DNA from: Gadus chalcogrammus
Lineage: Eukaryota; Chordata; Actinopteri; Gadiformes; Gadidae
Direction of reading: 5' to 3'
Assembly: GCF_026213295.1 (NCBI RefSeq)
Contig: NC_079426.1
Location: 26,784,902 to 26,848,901, forward strand
DNA: 64,000 nt
Shown here: piece by piece, positions 1 through 11,479 of the stretch
Layout of the letters: each line of letters starts with the position of its first letter
Position numbering within the stretch: position 1 is the stretch's first letter
Translations under genes and position numbers: made by a program
Notes under the pieces: generated by a model
Seen by the model: only the letters and a program-made list of their open reading frames with translations
The model's database searches: none
What the model was told of the DNA's origin: nothing

Positions 1-299
1 CACCCGTCCTATTTCAAAGGTTGCTATCAGGAGCACACCAATAATGCATTTTTTTTATGAAGTTAAGTTGATATAAAAATGATGATAAACAAAATATCAA
101 AGAGCAGGATTGTGAACCTGTAAATTCCCAATAGGCAAAATGTGTCGGCGTTGTTTTAATTAGGAACGGCAGTTGATGATGCGCGCCTCCTCTTTGCAAC
201 GAAATTGTTTAAGTCGGACATAAAACCATTTAATTTAACAGAGGCTACACCCACTAAAACAGATATTTTCGTTTTTAAATAAATATTTGTAAACGAAAA
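1..299. other. AT-rich stretch, no gene seen
   Basis: No coding or RNA feature is recognised. It contains short A/T runs and a small palindrome-like stretch near 270-298 (CGTTTTTAAATA and TATTTGTAAACG). It borders the hAT remnant and could hold its eroded 3' part, but no terminal repeat is visible. Confidence 0.5.
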
Positions 300-1033
300 T
301 TCACGTACGACTCAGTCGTCAAAGCTGTCCAGGCATCAGTGGTGATGGCAACTTTGTCAGCTGAGGACAGGATCTCGCGGAGGGAGGCTGCTGCTTCGCG
401 GTACATTTTCTCCAGCCTCACAGTCATCGTTTGGCGACATGGCACTGTGTGGGTTGGCTCGAGAAATTAAATCAGATTGCGTAACCCAGTCCCCTCTACT
501 ACGCTCATGGGCAGCATATCTCCGGCTATCATCTTAGCTAGCAACCCGCTGATTCTTTCAGCCCGGAGGCTATCACAGGATCTCACCGTAAAGTTTGCGA
601 TGCTGCCTTGCTGGCTGGAAGGCTTGGGATGCCTCCTTGCCAGGTGATTCAACATCACGGTTGTGGACGAATGGTACGCAAAATGAGGCATAATTTACCC
701 TGAACTGTTCTGTCATCAATCTTCATGAAACTATCCCACACCAGACTTTTAAGTGAAGATGCCATTGTCATGAAAGGACAAAGGAAGAGATCGCTCTTGG
801 GAGACGTAGCGGTGCGGCAGAACAGAAGTGACCGTTAGAAAAACAACACAGCTACGTCTCCCATTTGAAAAAAAAGAGAAGGATTTATTGTATTTTGATA
901 ATTTTTAATTGGTTATTTTGCAGGAATGGGTAAAAAAAACAAAAAAAAACGATTAATCGATTTCTATTTTTAGAGTCGTTTAGAGCACGAGTCGAGAATC
1001 GACCGTTGAGTCGACACATTCTTCACATCCCTA
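300..1033 (-). mobile_element. hAT transposon fragment, ZBED type (5' end)
   Basis: The right edge, read on the minus strand, begins TAGGGATGTGAAGAATG, the TAGGGATG start shared by the hAT elements at 15001 and 37142. Behind it lie about 250 bp of leader and then a broken transposase start (309-771). The other end is lost near 300, since the coding match stops after about 150 codons and no matching terminal repeat or target duplication is seen. The element is therefore a 3'-truncated copy. Assignment to hAT rests on the BED finger and the coding match; the exact truncation point is inferred. Confidence 0.7.
309..771 (-). pseudogene. hAT transposase N-terminus, BED zinc finger (ZBED-like), broken
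   Basis: A start at 771-769 opens MTMASSLKSLVWDSF, followed by a BED-type finger: a conserved Trp/Phe start, a Cys in KLC, then HSSTTVMLNHLARRHP with the two finger histidines. The frame shifts between the cysteine part and the histidine part near 690. After the finger come the helix ending in LLAKMIAGDMLPMSVVEGTG and, in another frame, KVAITTDAWTALTTES, which is the first catalytic-Asp region of ZBED1-type hAT transposases. In this family the protein binds terminal repeats through the BED finger and cuts with a DDE core. Here there are at least two frameshifts and the rest of the catalytic core and the dimerisation domain are absent, so this is a dead remnant. Confidence 0.72.
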
Positions 1034-1452
1034 ATGATAATGCATGAATTTATTCTTTATTCTGCCATAGTAACATGGGAAATAAATGGCAAAAAAAAGG
1101 CTGAGAACGAATTCGTATTTGCGATATGTTCAATAAAACGTAATCACAGACAAAATACGTTTTTCAGACAAACGTAATTGAGAATGCCGAATAGTTCTCT
1201 GGGAACGTAATTTTGATGAGATAGGGTTGCTCTGTCAGTTGTCAAACAAAGCGGACAGACGTGGTCTCTATAGCAACGACCTCAGCTACCCAACACTGAT
1301 CAAAAAAAAATGTGTTTCTCTCAATCAAAGCACAAAACAGGACAACTGATGTCCATAGCCTTAACCCATACATGTTGTGTAATTAACAAGGACACGTTGG
1401 TGTAGTTGTGTTGAGTAATGTCACAGATTTTACTGTAAACTAGCCATTGATG
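1034..1452. other. Unannotated spacer
   Basis: No open frame, RNA gene or repeat could be recognised. Composition is AT-rich with short poly-A runs (1093-1100, 1302-1310). Confidence 0.5.
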
Positions 1453-1524
1453 TGCAGTCATTGGGTCTTCCATTAGCCAATGGGATGAATGCTCATAGCT
1501 TCATATGTATATTGCCGTGGAGGG
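1453..1524 (+). repeat. Left part of a local tandem repeat, copy 1
   Basis: The stretch GTGCAGTCATTGGGTCTTCC, then ATTAGCCAATGGGATGAATG, then GTGGAGGG recurs almost unchanged at 3903-3974. Copy 1 is cut in two by the hAT at 1525-3800 and continues at 3801-3850. Copy 2 is uninterrupted and so shows the site before insertion. Confidence 0.85.
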
Positions 1525-3800
1525 CAGTGGCGGCTCCTGACAAATTTCTCAGGGGGGGCAATTGTTGCGATGATGGCTAAGATCCACGGTACAATCAGAT
1601 TGTTTTCTGCTTACCTCATCAAACAGCTAAATGGCAACATCAGACATTGACTGCATGTTCTATACGATTTTTTTGATACAGCTAAATCAAGTTCATAATG
1701 AATGTTAACATGCTTTTGGCTGATGAATGAACTATCCCACTGTGGTCATCTAAAGGTACATTTTCATCTACCATTTTGCCTCCTTAAATACCTCTGAAAG
1801 TTAAAAGAGACTGCTTTACAATAAATCACAATACTCTTCCTCCATCTGATATCATTTATTTTAAGTGCAGCAGTTGTGTTCTGATTTTTTAAAAAAAATG
1901 GATGTTAGCATAGCCTAGTAATTATAATATTTACAGTTCTCATCACATGTTTACAACTTGAAGACAGCATATATAAAAACTAGTGGCATAGCCTACTCAT
2001 TGCAATATTTACAGTATTCCTAAAACAAGAATGATCCAAGGTGATAATCAAAACATTGGGTGCTATTTAACAAGAATTTACCCATAAGACACATGTACAT
2101 TACAAAGCAAACTTTGTAAAAAAAAAAATGGCTAATGATATGCAATTAATACAGCTATTTCCAATTCAACATTTGAGTAGTGCAACAACACAACAACATT
2201 AAAACAACATTTCTCACTTGTATTGAAATTTTGCTCGTCTCTCTTTCAAAGCAGCAAAGTGATCAATGACCCTCTCATTAAAATCAGTCATGTTCCTGAC
2301 TAGTTCCCTCTCCATGGAAAGCATGGCCACAGCATTGAGACGATCCTGTCCCATTGGGTTTCGCAGGAATGTCTTGATTCTCTTTAAGGTCGAGAAACAC
2401 CTTTCAGCTTCAGCAGTTGTCATGGGAGTGGTTATGAGGATGTTCAACAGAGCCATCCTCTCAGATAGGGTCTCATGGAGTATGTTCCTCTGTAGAACCT
2501 GGTAGAGTGCCAATCCACCACTGCAGCCCTTGAAATCTGGACTCTCGTAGATAAGGGACAGTTCAGTCTTGAGCTTCGCCTTATTCAGCATGGGGTATGC
2601 CTTGGTAGTGGTGTTCAGAGCCTCATAAGGGAACATATGGCAGTACTGCTCAAACAGGTCTCCTTGTAGCAGCGTTGCACTCACAAGGTGGCTTGTGAAA
2701 GAGAACCTCTCGTTTGCATGGCCCAAGATGGTGTCACAGACCTGTCAAAATAAAGAGAGTATATCACAAATTGGAAGTACACTACGAGTAAAAAACACTG
2801 CCACCATCCATCCTTGAATGCAACTGTAAATACAGAAGGGGTGATTTTTTAAAACTATGTTCCAGAGGCCTTAAAAAGGAGGTCTGCATGACTTTAGAAT
2901 ACAATAAAGTAAGGTATGCAATGAAGTGAAAGTGAGAGAAAAATAGAACAAAAAGAAAATAAACAAACAAAACTACAAAATCATCTACCTCCTTAGACAG
3001 CCTCTGCTTGTCTTGCTCTCCCAAGGCCCTCCTTTTTCCTGTAGTTCCTGCTGCTACTTGCTGCTGCTCTGGAGATTGTTGTTTCGTCAGCTTGTATCGC
3101 AACGAAGCTGGCCGACTTCACCTCCTCCGTAATGCGTGCCCTAATGACAGCTGCCATGCAGTCGAGCAGCTCATTTTGGACCGTCTTGGATGTGCCTTTA
3201 AAGACGGTGGCCGTTTTTAAATGCTCCTCAAAGACTTCATCTAGGGATGCAATTAACTGTACCAATCCTCGAAAAATTCCGGGGTTTCTGGATCCCTCGC
3301 TCTCGTCTCAGCCTCGCAAGGCCAACTCGAATACACCGCAGAACTTAACACCGTCGATCAGGCGGCCCAGAATGTGGCGGTTTTTGCTCACCTCATCATT
3401 GTGCAGACGCAGTGCTAGCCGGTAGCCATCGTCCAACTGCGTAGAAATGTTGACGCTCCCAAACACCGACAGTTTTAAGCAGCTGTCCATTTGGATCCTC
3501 GATGTTTCATGCTTTTTATTTTTTTTCGGACAGATGATGCAAAACTGTGAAACCTGTCGTAGTCCAAGGTGTTTCCGTGGTGCAGCCATCAGGGTGGATG
3601 AGGACGCAGGGGTAGCAGAAGAGTCCGTTGGCTACCTCGCATCCTGCTAGCCAGTTTTTCCTCTCGTACCAGCACCGCGAAAATCCCCTGGTGTACGACT
3701 TGCCTCCTTTCTTTGATATTTGTTTTATATTTAAATTTGTTCAGGGTGGTCGTAATTCTTTGCTCTGAATTGCTCTGAGCTGTAATATTCGCCGCCCCTG
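1525..3800 (-). mobile_element. hAT transposon (ZMYM/TTF-type transposase family), internally deleted
   Basis: The termini are CAGTGGCGGC at the left and GCCGCCCCTG at the right (9 of 10 inverted matches). Perfect 8-bp target duplications GTGGAGGG lie at 1517-1524 and 3801-3808, as expected for hAT. A nearly identical neighbouring repeat at 3903-4020 holds GTGGAGGG once, which confirms both ends. The cargo is a broken, spliced transposase on the minus strand (2214-3589). The element is 2276 bp, shorter than full-length relatives because the catalytic middle is missing. Confidence 0.9.
2214..3589 (-). pseudogene. hAT transposase with C-terminal dimerisation domain, catalytic core deleted
   Basis: The reading frame starts at 3589 (MAAPRKHLGLRQVSQFC), meets one in-frame TGA at 3308-3310, and continues through the DEVFEEHLKTATVFKGTSKT region to IQADETT at about 3075, the first catalytic-Asp block of ZMYM1-like hAT proteins. 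It then jumps to another frame ending QDKQRLSKE. A canonical donor (AAGGAG/GTAGAT, near 2988) and acceptor (TTTTGACAG, near 2741) join this to the last exon, 2741-2214, which carries LNILITTPMTTAEAERCFS, the hAT dimerisation motif. Several hundred codons of the RNase-H-like core between DETT and the tail are absent. The protein cannot be active: one stop, one out-of-frame deletion and no second or third acidic residue. The intron call is inferred from splice consensus. Confidence 0.8.
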
Positions 3801-4020
3801 GTGGAGGGATTACTTTGTAATGAGTGGAAAACCCCCTGCGTCAAAAAAAGCAGCACAAGGTCCTCCGTTAGCCAATGGGATGAATGCTCATAGCGTCTCT
3901 ATGTGCAGCCATCGGGTCACCCATTAGCCAATGGGATGAATGCTCATGGCTTCATATATTGCCGTGGAGGGATTACATTGTAACGAGTTGAAAACCCCAT
4001 GCGTCGAAAAAAGAAGCACA
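3801..4020 (+). repeat. Local tandem repeat: rest of copy 1, partial copy, and uninterrupted copy 2
   Basis: 3801-3850 completes copy 1 (GTGGAGGGATTACTTTGTAA and on to GCGTCAAAAAAAG). 3858-3900 is a partial copy with TTAGCCAATGGGATGAATGC. 3903-4020 is a full copy ending GCGTCGAAAAAAGAAGCAC. Two to three copies in tandem existed before the hAT insertion at 1525. Confidence 0.8.
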
Positions 4021-6054
4021 AGGGTACCCTTTTGCGTCAGAAGCTGAAGCCAAAGTCACTGAGGGGGGGAATTGGGGAGCAGTTCGGAAAGTGACAGTTA
4101 GCAGAAGGTGCTCTCGTTCGGTAATTCTACAATATAGACGCTGCTATCCCTGACCCCAGGCAGCTGACTTCTTGTTTTGATATATGTCTGTGTTGTGTCA
4201 TCATCTGAGCTGTTATGTTATTTGTTATTTTATGTAACTGATGACGTTGTTTCTATAAACTGATGACGTTGTTTTCGAGTGACCAAGTAGGGACATATTT
4301 CTTCTTCTTCAATTCTGATGTGCAACCCGAAAGTTTAATTTGGCCATTGCTTTGCCATGAATTCCAAAACAAGGTTATTTTTATGTAACCGTGTCATTGA
4401 GGCCCTCCTTCATTGACCTAGAGTCCAGATCACTGCCCACGCCCTATGAAAAGACCCATGTCACTTACTAACTGCATCACTTCTTGTAGGTCTATGGCCC
4501 CCATGTTTATACATGATAATCTTCTTACTTATTGATTGCATTCACGCTTCAAAACTTTAAAAGTGGTATTCATTTGTCATGATTATCTCGTTTGACAAAT
4601 CGTGTCTAAAAATGTAACCTTTGGGATGGACTTTTGGGTGAATCAATGACTGACACAAATGTCAGGCTTGCCTCCGAAACAAGCCGGCCTAGTCTGTCGC
4701 AAAGAAGAAGAGGAAATATATCATTGTTGCGGCACTTAAAAACTAGACTTTTATTAGAAGAACATCATCAAACACATAAGATAACACATAACAGCTCCGA
4801 TAACTACACAATACTCATATGGGTCGTTTGGGGTTGAATGACAATGGGAGCAGGCTGTTTCTGTTCTTCTTGAAGGACTTGTGTATGCATATCCCCTTCT
4901 GGTGGAAATTCAACCCAGCATCAGCGTGCAGCTGATAAGTGGATTAACTTGTCATGTCCACCGCGTTTCGCATGTTGGCGAAACTAAAAATTATTTGGTA
5001 ATATGAGGGATGCCTAAAAGATACAAAGTGTGGAAATTTGTCAAGGGATGTTCAGTCAAAACAAGATAGGGTAGAAAGAGACGTGCACACAACGTGCACA
5101 CTTTCCGGACTGTTCTCTTTATCTCCCTTGATATGAGCCGTGCCGGATCAGAATGCACTCTCTGAGCACCCATAAGCTCTGTAAACTGATTACAAAGAAT
5201 TATAGGTAAATAGCTACATCAGGGGTGAAAAAAACAACACCCTTTTTAATAGTGCTTCCCAGAATCTGAGTGCGGTCATGTGACGTAAAGGCCTCTCTTC
5301 CCGTCACTTTGTGATGAATAAGATTAAGACTTTAACATCATGCTGTGTGTGCAGTGTGCATGTCCGCCGTGTCTATGTGTGTATTTGTTTGCATAAAAGA
5401 GCATGTGTATGTGAACATAATGTATGTAAATGCAGGGGGGGGGGGATCTGTTGCTGATTCATTGCGAATTAGAAGGCATTTATTACAGTTCAATTTTCAT
5501 CCTAATCAGATTGGTCAAAAATATCCAATGCAGAGACAGCGGAAACCTGCATGTTGATGTGTTTTCTCTGTGTTCAGGGCCTTGAGCAAGCTATGCACAC
5601 ACATACCTATTCAGCTCCATCTTCGGCACCAGTTGAAATGTCTTGGAAAGAATAAGTCATACCTGTCATGTTTATAAATAAGGCCCCATTTGTGAATCTT
5701 TAGGACAACATAATAACATGTTAATCTTATTTTAAGCCTTGTAGATAAAATAAGTTTACAATTTAGGCACACTTCATCAATTATAAATAGGAAATGTGGA
5801 TAGTTAAGAGTTCAAACCATATGACAAATCATCACATCATGCTTAGCACAAGGAAAATATTTACAAAATCTGGATAGAGGGAATACATTTCATATTGTTA
5901 AATCCCATTAACCAATCTTCTCCTTCTTTTCTGTTGCAGAATACAATCCACCTGTTGGCCATTTCATAATTATGATAATAGGGTTAGTTTACTTCATCTG
6001 AATAGCCTTGCATGACTTAAATGGATAGTCTCTAAAGGGATTACTTTAATAAAA
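4021..6054. other. Unannotated region
   Basis: No recognisable gene. Open frames here are short and lack family motifs. A G-run lies at 5433-5445 and TG-rich imperfect repeats at 5340-5420. It is probably unique spacer, but ancient repeats could be missed by eye. Confidence 0.4.
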
Positions 6055-6938
6055 CAACTTTCGCCGCCTCCATTCATTTCAATGAGAGAGGGTCGGCGGT
6101 TACAAAAGCGGCTGTTGACCAGGAAGCGGTTGCCGCCCACGTGAACGAGCACAGATTTTGCCCTACTGCTCATCTTTCCCCATGTTGAAACTTGCGGCGG
6201 CAGCAGCAGCCGCTTTTGAAAACGCCTGGGGTCTCATTTATAACCGTTGCGTACGCACAAAACGGGGCTGAAAGTTGCGTACGTGACTTTTCACGCCAAG
6301 GTTGTGATCTATAAAAAACCAACTTGACGGGAAAATGTGCGCAGCCCTAAGCAAACTCTGACCCATGCATACGCATGGTTTGGAGGAAAAGGAGAATTGG
6401 CGACACAGACGGTGTGGTGGTGAACTGAAGTCAGACCGAAGAATTGCAGAGTGAGAAGAACGATTATGTTTTATCATCGCCCTTCATCAATTTAATTTCA
6501 ACCCGTATCATGCGTTAAATCCTAATCAGAATAATTTAAGTCCACTGCGTTATTTCTCAGTTATAACTCCAGAAATATCTCCTTAGAATAGAAATAAAAA
6601 TAAATTCTCTATATTTAATCCCGTCACTCCATACTGTCCACTGACGGCGCGACTGCATGGAATAAAGCATCTGTCCAACATGTGTCAATAACATAATATT
6701 TTTATGTGACACTGTAAACACATGATCAAATGTCAATTAAATCCCAAGTGTGAAAAACCAAGCCACACTCATCACAATTGTTGTCCGTTACTCTTGATGC
6801 TTTTCATGACAAATCAGGCATTAAAAAGGGGTTATGTTCAAGAACATTTTACGTGGGTAATTACAAACTGATTATCCAAGGCGTTCTCGTCAGTCTTATT
6901 ACCGTAACCCTATAAATACAGAGGTGAGCGCCGTGGTA

Positions 6939-7018
6939 ATGCTGCACCATATGGCACTTCTGGCGGACCATGCAGGATTCGGAGGGAGAGGGTATTTAGG
7001 GACCATAACGATTTATTG
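6939..7018 (+). pseudogene. Harbinger transposase N-terminal scrap
   Basis: An ATG at 6939 (or 6951) opens MALLADHAG. After a one-base frame slip the sequence reads RVFRDHNDLL, a typical N-terminal stretch of HARBI1-like nucleases (RERVFRDR.D-L). The match stops abruptly at 7018, where the sequence passes into the opposite-strand Myb-like piece. Only about 25 codons remain; the DDE nuclease domain is gone. Confidence 0.5.
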
Positions 7019-7023
7019 GTAGG

Positions 7024-7196
7024 CTACATAAAAATATGTAACTCTATGTCAGACCACTTCTTTTTTAATTCTGGGACTGTGCGCTCCGTGCTACTGACAG
7101 AGTTCACTGCTGCTTTTTGTTGTTGGCGATTCCAATCCCGTGACCGCCGAACAAAACTACCTTTCGGGCCTCCATCTCACCCACAAGTGTCTCCAC
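7024..7196 (-). pseudogene. Myb/SANT-like (NAIF1/MSANTD-like) protein scrap of a Harbinger element
   Basis: On the minus strand from 7196 one frame gives VETLVGEMEARKVVLFG and GIANNKKQQ. After a frame slip near 7110 another frame gives AAVNSVSSTERTVPELKKKW then SDIE, ending at a TAG at 7026-7024. This order (L-V-E-x-EARK-x-x-LFG, AVNSV, ERTV-E-KKKWSDIK) is the Myb/SANT-like DNA-binding domain of the accessory protein in many Harbinger elements and of the domesticated gene NAIF1. In the family it helps carry the transposase to the nucleus and the terminal repeats. The copy is frameshifted and lacks its C-terminal part. Confidence 0.62.
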
Positions 7197-7707
7197 TTAA
7201 ACCTCCGTGAAATATCGCTTTTTTGATTTTCTCAGTACTTCTGCCATTGTTTCCAACAAGACATAATACCGGCATCTGAGTCTGTTTTATATGCAGATCG
7301 CATTCATGAGGTCATTTGCATTGACCATTTATGGTTAAAAAGGGGCGTGTAGAGGGCGGAACGTGAAGCTGATTCAGCTGCGCACAATTATAGTCAGTAT
7401 GTGATTTATAAAGCAAAGATTGCGTACAGGTGTGCGTACGCAGTGTTTTATAAATCAGAATATTTTTTGGCGCACGCAAAACTTGGCTTCTGGGCGTACG
7501 CACATTTTTAGTAACGATCCCACGCACAGTTTTATAAATGAGACCCCTGGCCCTTTCACACCGCCACGCTGAACCCTCCGGCAGCGAGGCGGTTATCAGT
7601 TAGCGCGGCGTTGTGCAAGCACCGGCACATTTATCACTTACCAAGATTCATATTAGCCCTGCACCACATTTTGACTTTGTGTGCTTTGCTCCAGTACACA
7701 CCACACA

Positions 7708-7834
7708 TGACTGACATAAGACAGGAAATGAGAGAGGACATGAGACAGGACATGAGACGGCATGAGATGTGAGACAGGACATGAGACAGGACATGAGACA
7801 GGACATGAGATAGGACATGAGACAAGATATGAGA
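7708..7834. repeat. 12-bp minisatellite (ACATGAGACAGG)n
   Basis: About ten imperfect copies of a 12-bp unit, with one interruption by a short ATGAGATGTG segment. Open frames on the minus strand through it (Leu/Ser/His-rich) come from the repeat and are not genes. Confidence 0.9.
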
Positions 7835-8647
7835 TCAATTGGAACTCTTCATGTATTTTTGACCATCCTTCAACTCCACTCTTTTGGTTCATGATTCAAC
7901 ATTAACTGAAAGTCATTTATTTTGCATTGTTTGCGCACTGACTTGATCAGAAGCAGATAACAGAAATATCCTCTGCACCACTTATATTCTCCGTCTGTTT
8001 TCAGCTATCTCATTTCAAGAATCATATTGTGGAACAAAAACCTCCAAACCCAAAAACATTTCTGGTTTGTCTTAAAAGCGTCTCTGAAGCTAGGGAACTC
8101 ATTGTGCGTTTGGTCACCTTTGAAATCATGAAATAAAATCAGGAATTTCAAATCAAAGCAGGATATCAACAATTGTACTCTGTCCTTTGGAAATAAGAAG
8201 TATTAAGTAAATACTTAGCACTGATTGAAGTTGAATCCTGAACCCCCCTATTCTATTTCCAAAAAGAGTGCAATAGACCGACACCATTAAAGAGATAGAA
8301 AGACACACACACAGAGAAAGAGACAGAGGCACATTACACGTGTTACATACATTTACATTACACAATCTGCTATACACTACGGAATGCACAATTTGGCCTT
8401 TTGACAGTATTTAGTGGGGACAAACATGAAAAGCGAATGGATATTAATTTTGGCCTCTTAAAGCATCTCCCATGGGCAAGTAAACATTAGCATTTCCCTG
8501 AATCCTGCTTTTATGCTAATCTTCCTACTCCTACCCGGATAAAAGAGTCTTTGAATTACTCTTGTGGAAAAACACTTTGTTCATGATTAGCCAGTCATCC
8601 AGTGAACCATTAAGCTATTTTATGGTATAAGCCTAGAACAGTAGGCA
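7835..8647. other. Unannotated region
   Basis: No gene is recognised. A purine-rich CACA/GAGA patch lies at 8295-8332. Confidence 0.45.
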
Positions 8648-8732
<85 letters not shown>

Positions 8733-8733
8733 G
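8648..8733. repeat. (GACA)n microsatellite
   Basis: About 21 uninterrupted copies of the tetranucleotide AGAC/GACA. Such arrays are common in fish genomes. Confidence 0.97.
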
Positions 8734-10547
8734 GTAGTATGATGGATAGACCGAAGATAGAGGGATTTGTTTTCCTTCATTCATCAATGTTTCTTATCTT
8801 TGTAAATGGTTTAGTTAATTTTGTTCCTTCACATTCATTGTTCGGCTGACTTTGGGTTATGTAAGATAAAGAGAGAGGTTCTGTCCACTAATTACAAGTC
8901 TAGTTCCGTTAGCACAGTATACAAAGACAACAGACAACACACCGACAGATATCATATATCATATATATCATATAGTCTGACATCCAGATGCCGCATTGGG
9001 ATTAACAAGGCCAGCGTAAGGATCACCACCTGGGACATCATGGATCCGTCCTGATCTGGGAGGTCCCAGTCGCGTCAGGATTGGTCTCCAGTACTGGACT
9101 TGAGCATGGCCTTGGTTTGTAATAGTTCAGTTGATTAGACCGAGTGGTGGCTCGATGCCCAATTCAAGTCTGCACCAAGGACAGAGTTAATGTTACAGAG
9201 TTCCGTTTACAAGGGCTTTTGGAGCTTGGCTCTGCCTTGTTCCATATTGCACTGGTATTACGGTGAATTCAAGAAAAGCTCCAGTTGTTTAAAAGGCCGC
9301 GGAAGACATATTTGTTTTGTTGCCTTTAGACTGAATTTCACATCAGTCTGAATAAAACTAATCAACACCGACTGATTAAGTATATTTTGTTGTGTTTTTA
9401 AATGCTGCCAAGTAAGTTATTGTAAATAATAATATTAATGACCGCAAAATAAGGATATCTTTTTCTTATTTGAGGTGTGGGAAATGAGAGCCCTCAGAGC
9501 TCACAATTAGATGCAGTTCAGTTGAATTTCAGCTAAACTAATGTTTCCAGGATGAAGCAGATTGTCTGTTATGCGTTAGGATGGATGATACCATAAGCAT
9601 AGCTCCCTTCAGGAGCTTACTGTTACGACCTGATGCTTGAGGCCACACTCAAGAATGTTAACATTACCGATAGAAGGAGCCTAATGGAATAACCTATGCC
9701 CGATCCAACAGAATCTCCCTGTCACTCAATCTAACCTGTCTATCATGACAATATAGTAATATAGCATTAGTATGGTAATTGGTAATGGAAGCGGCTGGCT
9801 TTTTAAAATTTGGCTTAGAAAGGCACGATTTTTAACAAAAGCACAAGCATATCCTGTATACACATAAACTTATAATCATTGACTCATATGTGATCAATTT
9901 ACACTATATAATATATCAACAATGTGTACAATAATGGTTACTAGAACCTGCATTAAATAAAAATGACAATTGTTTTTTTGTAAAGTATTGCCTTATGGGA
10001 TAATAGCCTAGTCATTGCCCGACATAACAATGATAACAAAATAAGTAACATCCAATCGGTTAGGGGACACCCTTTACGGTGGCTGCATTGTTGCATTACT
10101 GTCATTGACAGTTGTATGTGCTAGTATTAGAGTATCTTGATTCTAATTATTATACTTCCCATTGTACAAGCAAGCTTTGGTTTGAACTAAATTAGTTTCT
10201 TGGTGACTTTTATCATTTCAGTTTTCATTAACAACATGTATAAACTCTTAATACTCATGTGCGGTATTGCAGATATGTGCTCTGTGTGTTATGGAGTGAA
10301 TGACATTGTTTTCGTTGACAAACATAGGACATTTTTGCAATTACATGTGTACATGTGTAATATCAAGTACCTCTTACATCAGGCTAATAATAACGAATAA
10401 ATGACATGAAACAGCGTGAAAAACTGAGAGAAAAGGTGGGAAAAATTAAGGAATAAGGAATTATACCAGTGACAATGACAGATTAATTGGATTCTAACCT
10501 CGTACAGCCTATCGAAGATTTAGCTGCCTCCTGTCCTCAAATAATCT
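8734..10547. other. Unannotated AT-rich region
   Basis: No coding exon or known repeat could be supported. Short open frames (for example 8821-9054 and 10200-10400) have no family features. A TATCATATATCA cluster sits at 8950-8972. Confidence 0.45.
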
Positions 10548-10675
10548 GCTGTATTAGATGTTTTCATTATAGAGGGGTTTCACTTTCTTATCCAAGTGCA
10601 AAACCAGTGCAGCAAATATTTTTTATTGGAATATAGTGGGTGGGTGTGTCTCGTGTGCATTTGGATTGACCTGGG
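10548..10675 (+). repeat. 128-bp direct duplication, copy 1
   Basis: Identical by eye over 128 bases to 11352-11479 (starts GCTGTATTAGATGTTTTCAT, ends GGATTGACCTGGG). The partner lies inside the element at 10799-12655. The lack of mismatches points to a recent event or to an assembly artefact. Confidence 0.93.
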
Positions 10676-10709
10676 AAGTATCGGTGCGACCTTGCAGCTA
10701 ATTTCTTTA

Positions 10710-10788
10710 GGTACCCTATGGCATTAAGCTGAAGGTGGCCATGATACGCAGTAAGGTGCCACCTTACAACTTAATGCTATAGGTACCC
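10710..10788. repeat. Hairpin-forming inverted repeat beside the 10.8-kb element
   Basis: GGTACCCTATGGCATTAAGC pairs with GCTATAGGTACC-type sequence at 10776-10788 through arms of about 30 bp ending GGTGGC/GCCACC. The 38-bp segment CATTAAGCTGAAGGTGG up to GTAAGGTGC recurs as a near-copy at 12658-12694, directly after the element. Confidence 0.7.
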
Positions 10789-11351
10789 TATGTCATTACA
10801 ACCTGGTCTCACAGAAATCTGTGAAATGACCACGGACGCTTAACTCAAAATCTGTGGAATCCTCACGGAAACATGCACATTTCCGTTTAATGGCCACGGA
10901 TTTTGCACCATTGCAAGTTAATGACACTCATATTCCGTGGCACACATACAGATCCCCGTCTCCATGACCGAGTCGAGCACGGGTGCTTAACTCAAAATCC
11001 ATGGTGGCCTCACGGAATCCCTTAAATTGCCTGTGATATGCTCACGGAATTTGCTCCAATGCAAGTTAATGACACTCATATTCCGTGACACAGACACAGA
11101 TCCCCGTCTCAAAGACTGAGTCGACCAAGGGCGCTTAACTCAAAATCCGTGGTGGTCTCACTGAATCACTTAAATGGTACGTGATATGCCGGAATATTCC
11201 GTGGCACACACACAGATCCCCGTTTCAACGACTGAGTCAACCTGGTCTCACAGGGATCTGTGAAATGACCATATATATTAATATAAAAGAGACCCCAGGT
11301 CTATAGCTTGTTACCTTGACTCAGAAGCTACCTATTGCATCACTTCCTAGG

Positions 11352-11479
11352 GCTGTATTAGATGTTTTCATTATAGAGGGGTTTCACTTTCTTATCCAAG
11401 TGCAAAACCAGTGCAGCAAATATTTTTTATTGGAATATAGTGGGTGGGTGTGTCTCGTGTGCATTTGGATTGACCTGGG
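11352..11479 (+). repeat. 128-bp direct duplication, copy 2
   Basis: Second copy of 10548-10675, sited inside the long-TIR element. An open frame (11316-11630) runs through it but has no recognisable domain and is not called as a gene. Confidence 0.93.

Larger units (their letters stand above)
6228..7547. mobile_element. PIF/Harbinger-like deletion derivative
   Basis: Inverted termini GGGGTCTCATTTATAA (6228) and TTATAAATGAGACCCC (ending 7547) match over 16 bp and carry GCGTACGCAC repeats just inside both ends. Inside are two coding scraps facing each other: a transposase start on the plus strand (6939-7018) and a Myb/SANT-like protein piece on the minus strand (7024-7196). Harbinger elements typically carry exactly this gene pair, which supports the family call. 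The usual 3-bp TWA duplication is not evident (CCT before, TGG after), so the superfamily is inferred from the coding scraps rather than from the target site. Confidence 0.68.
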
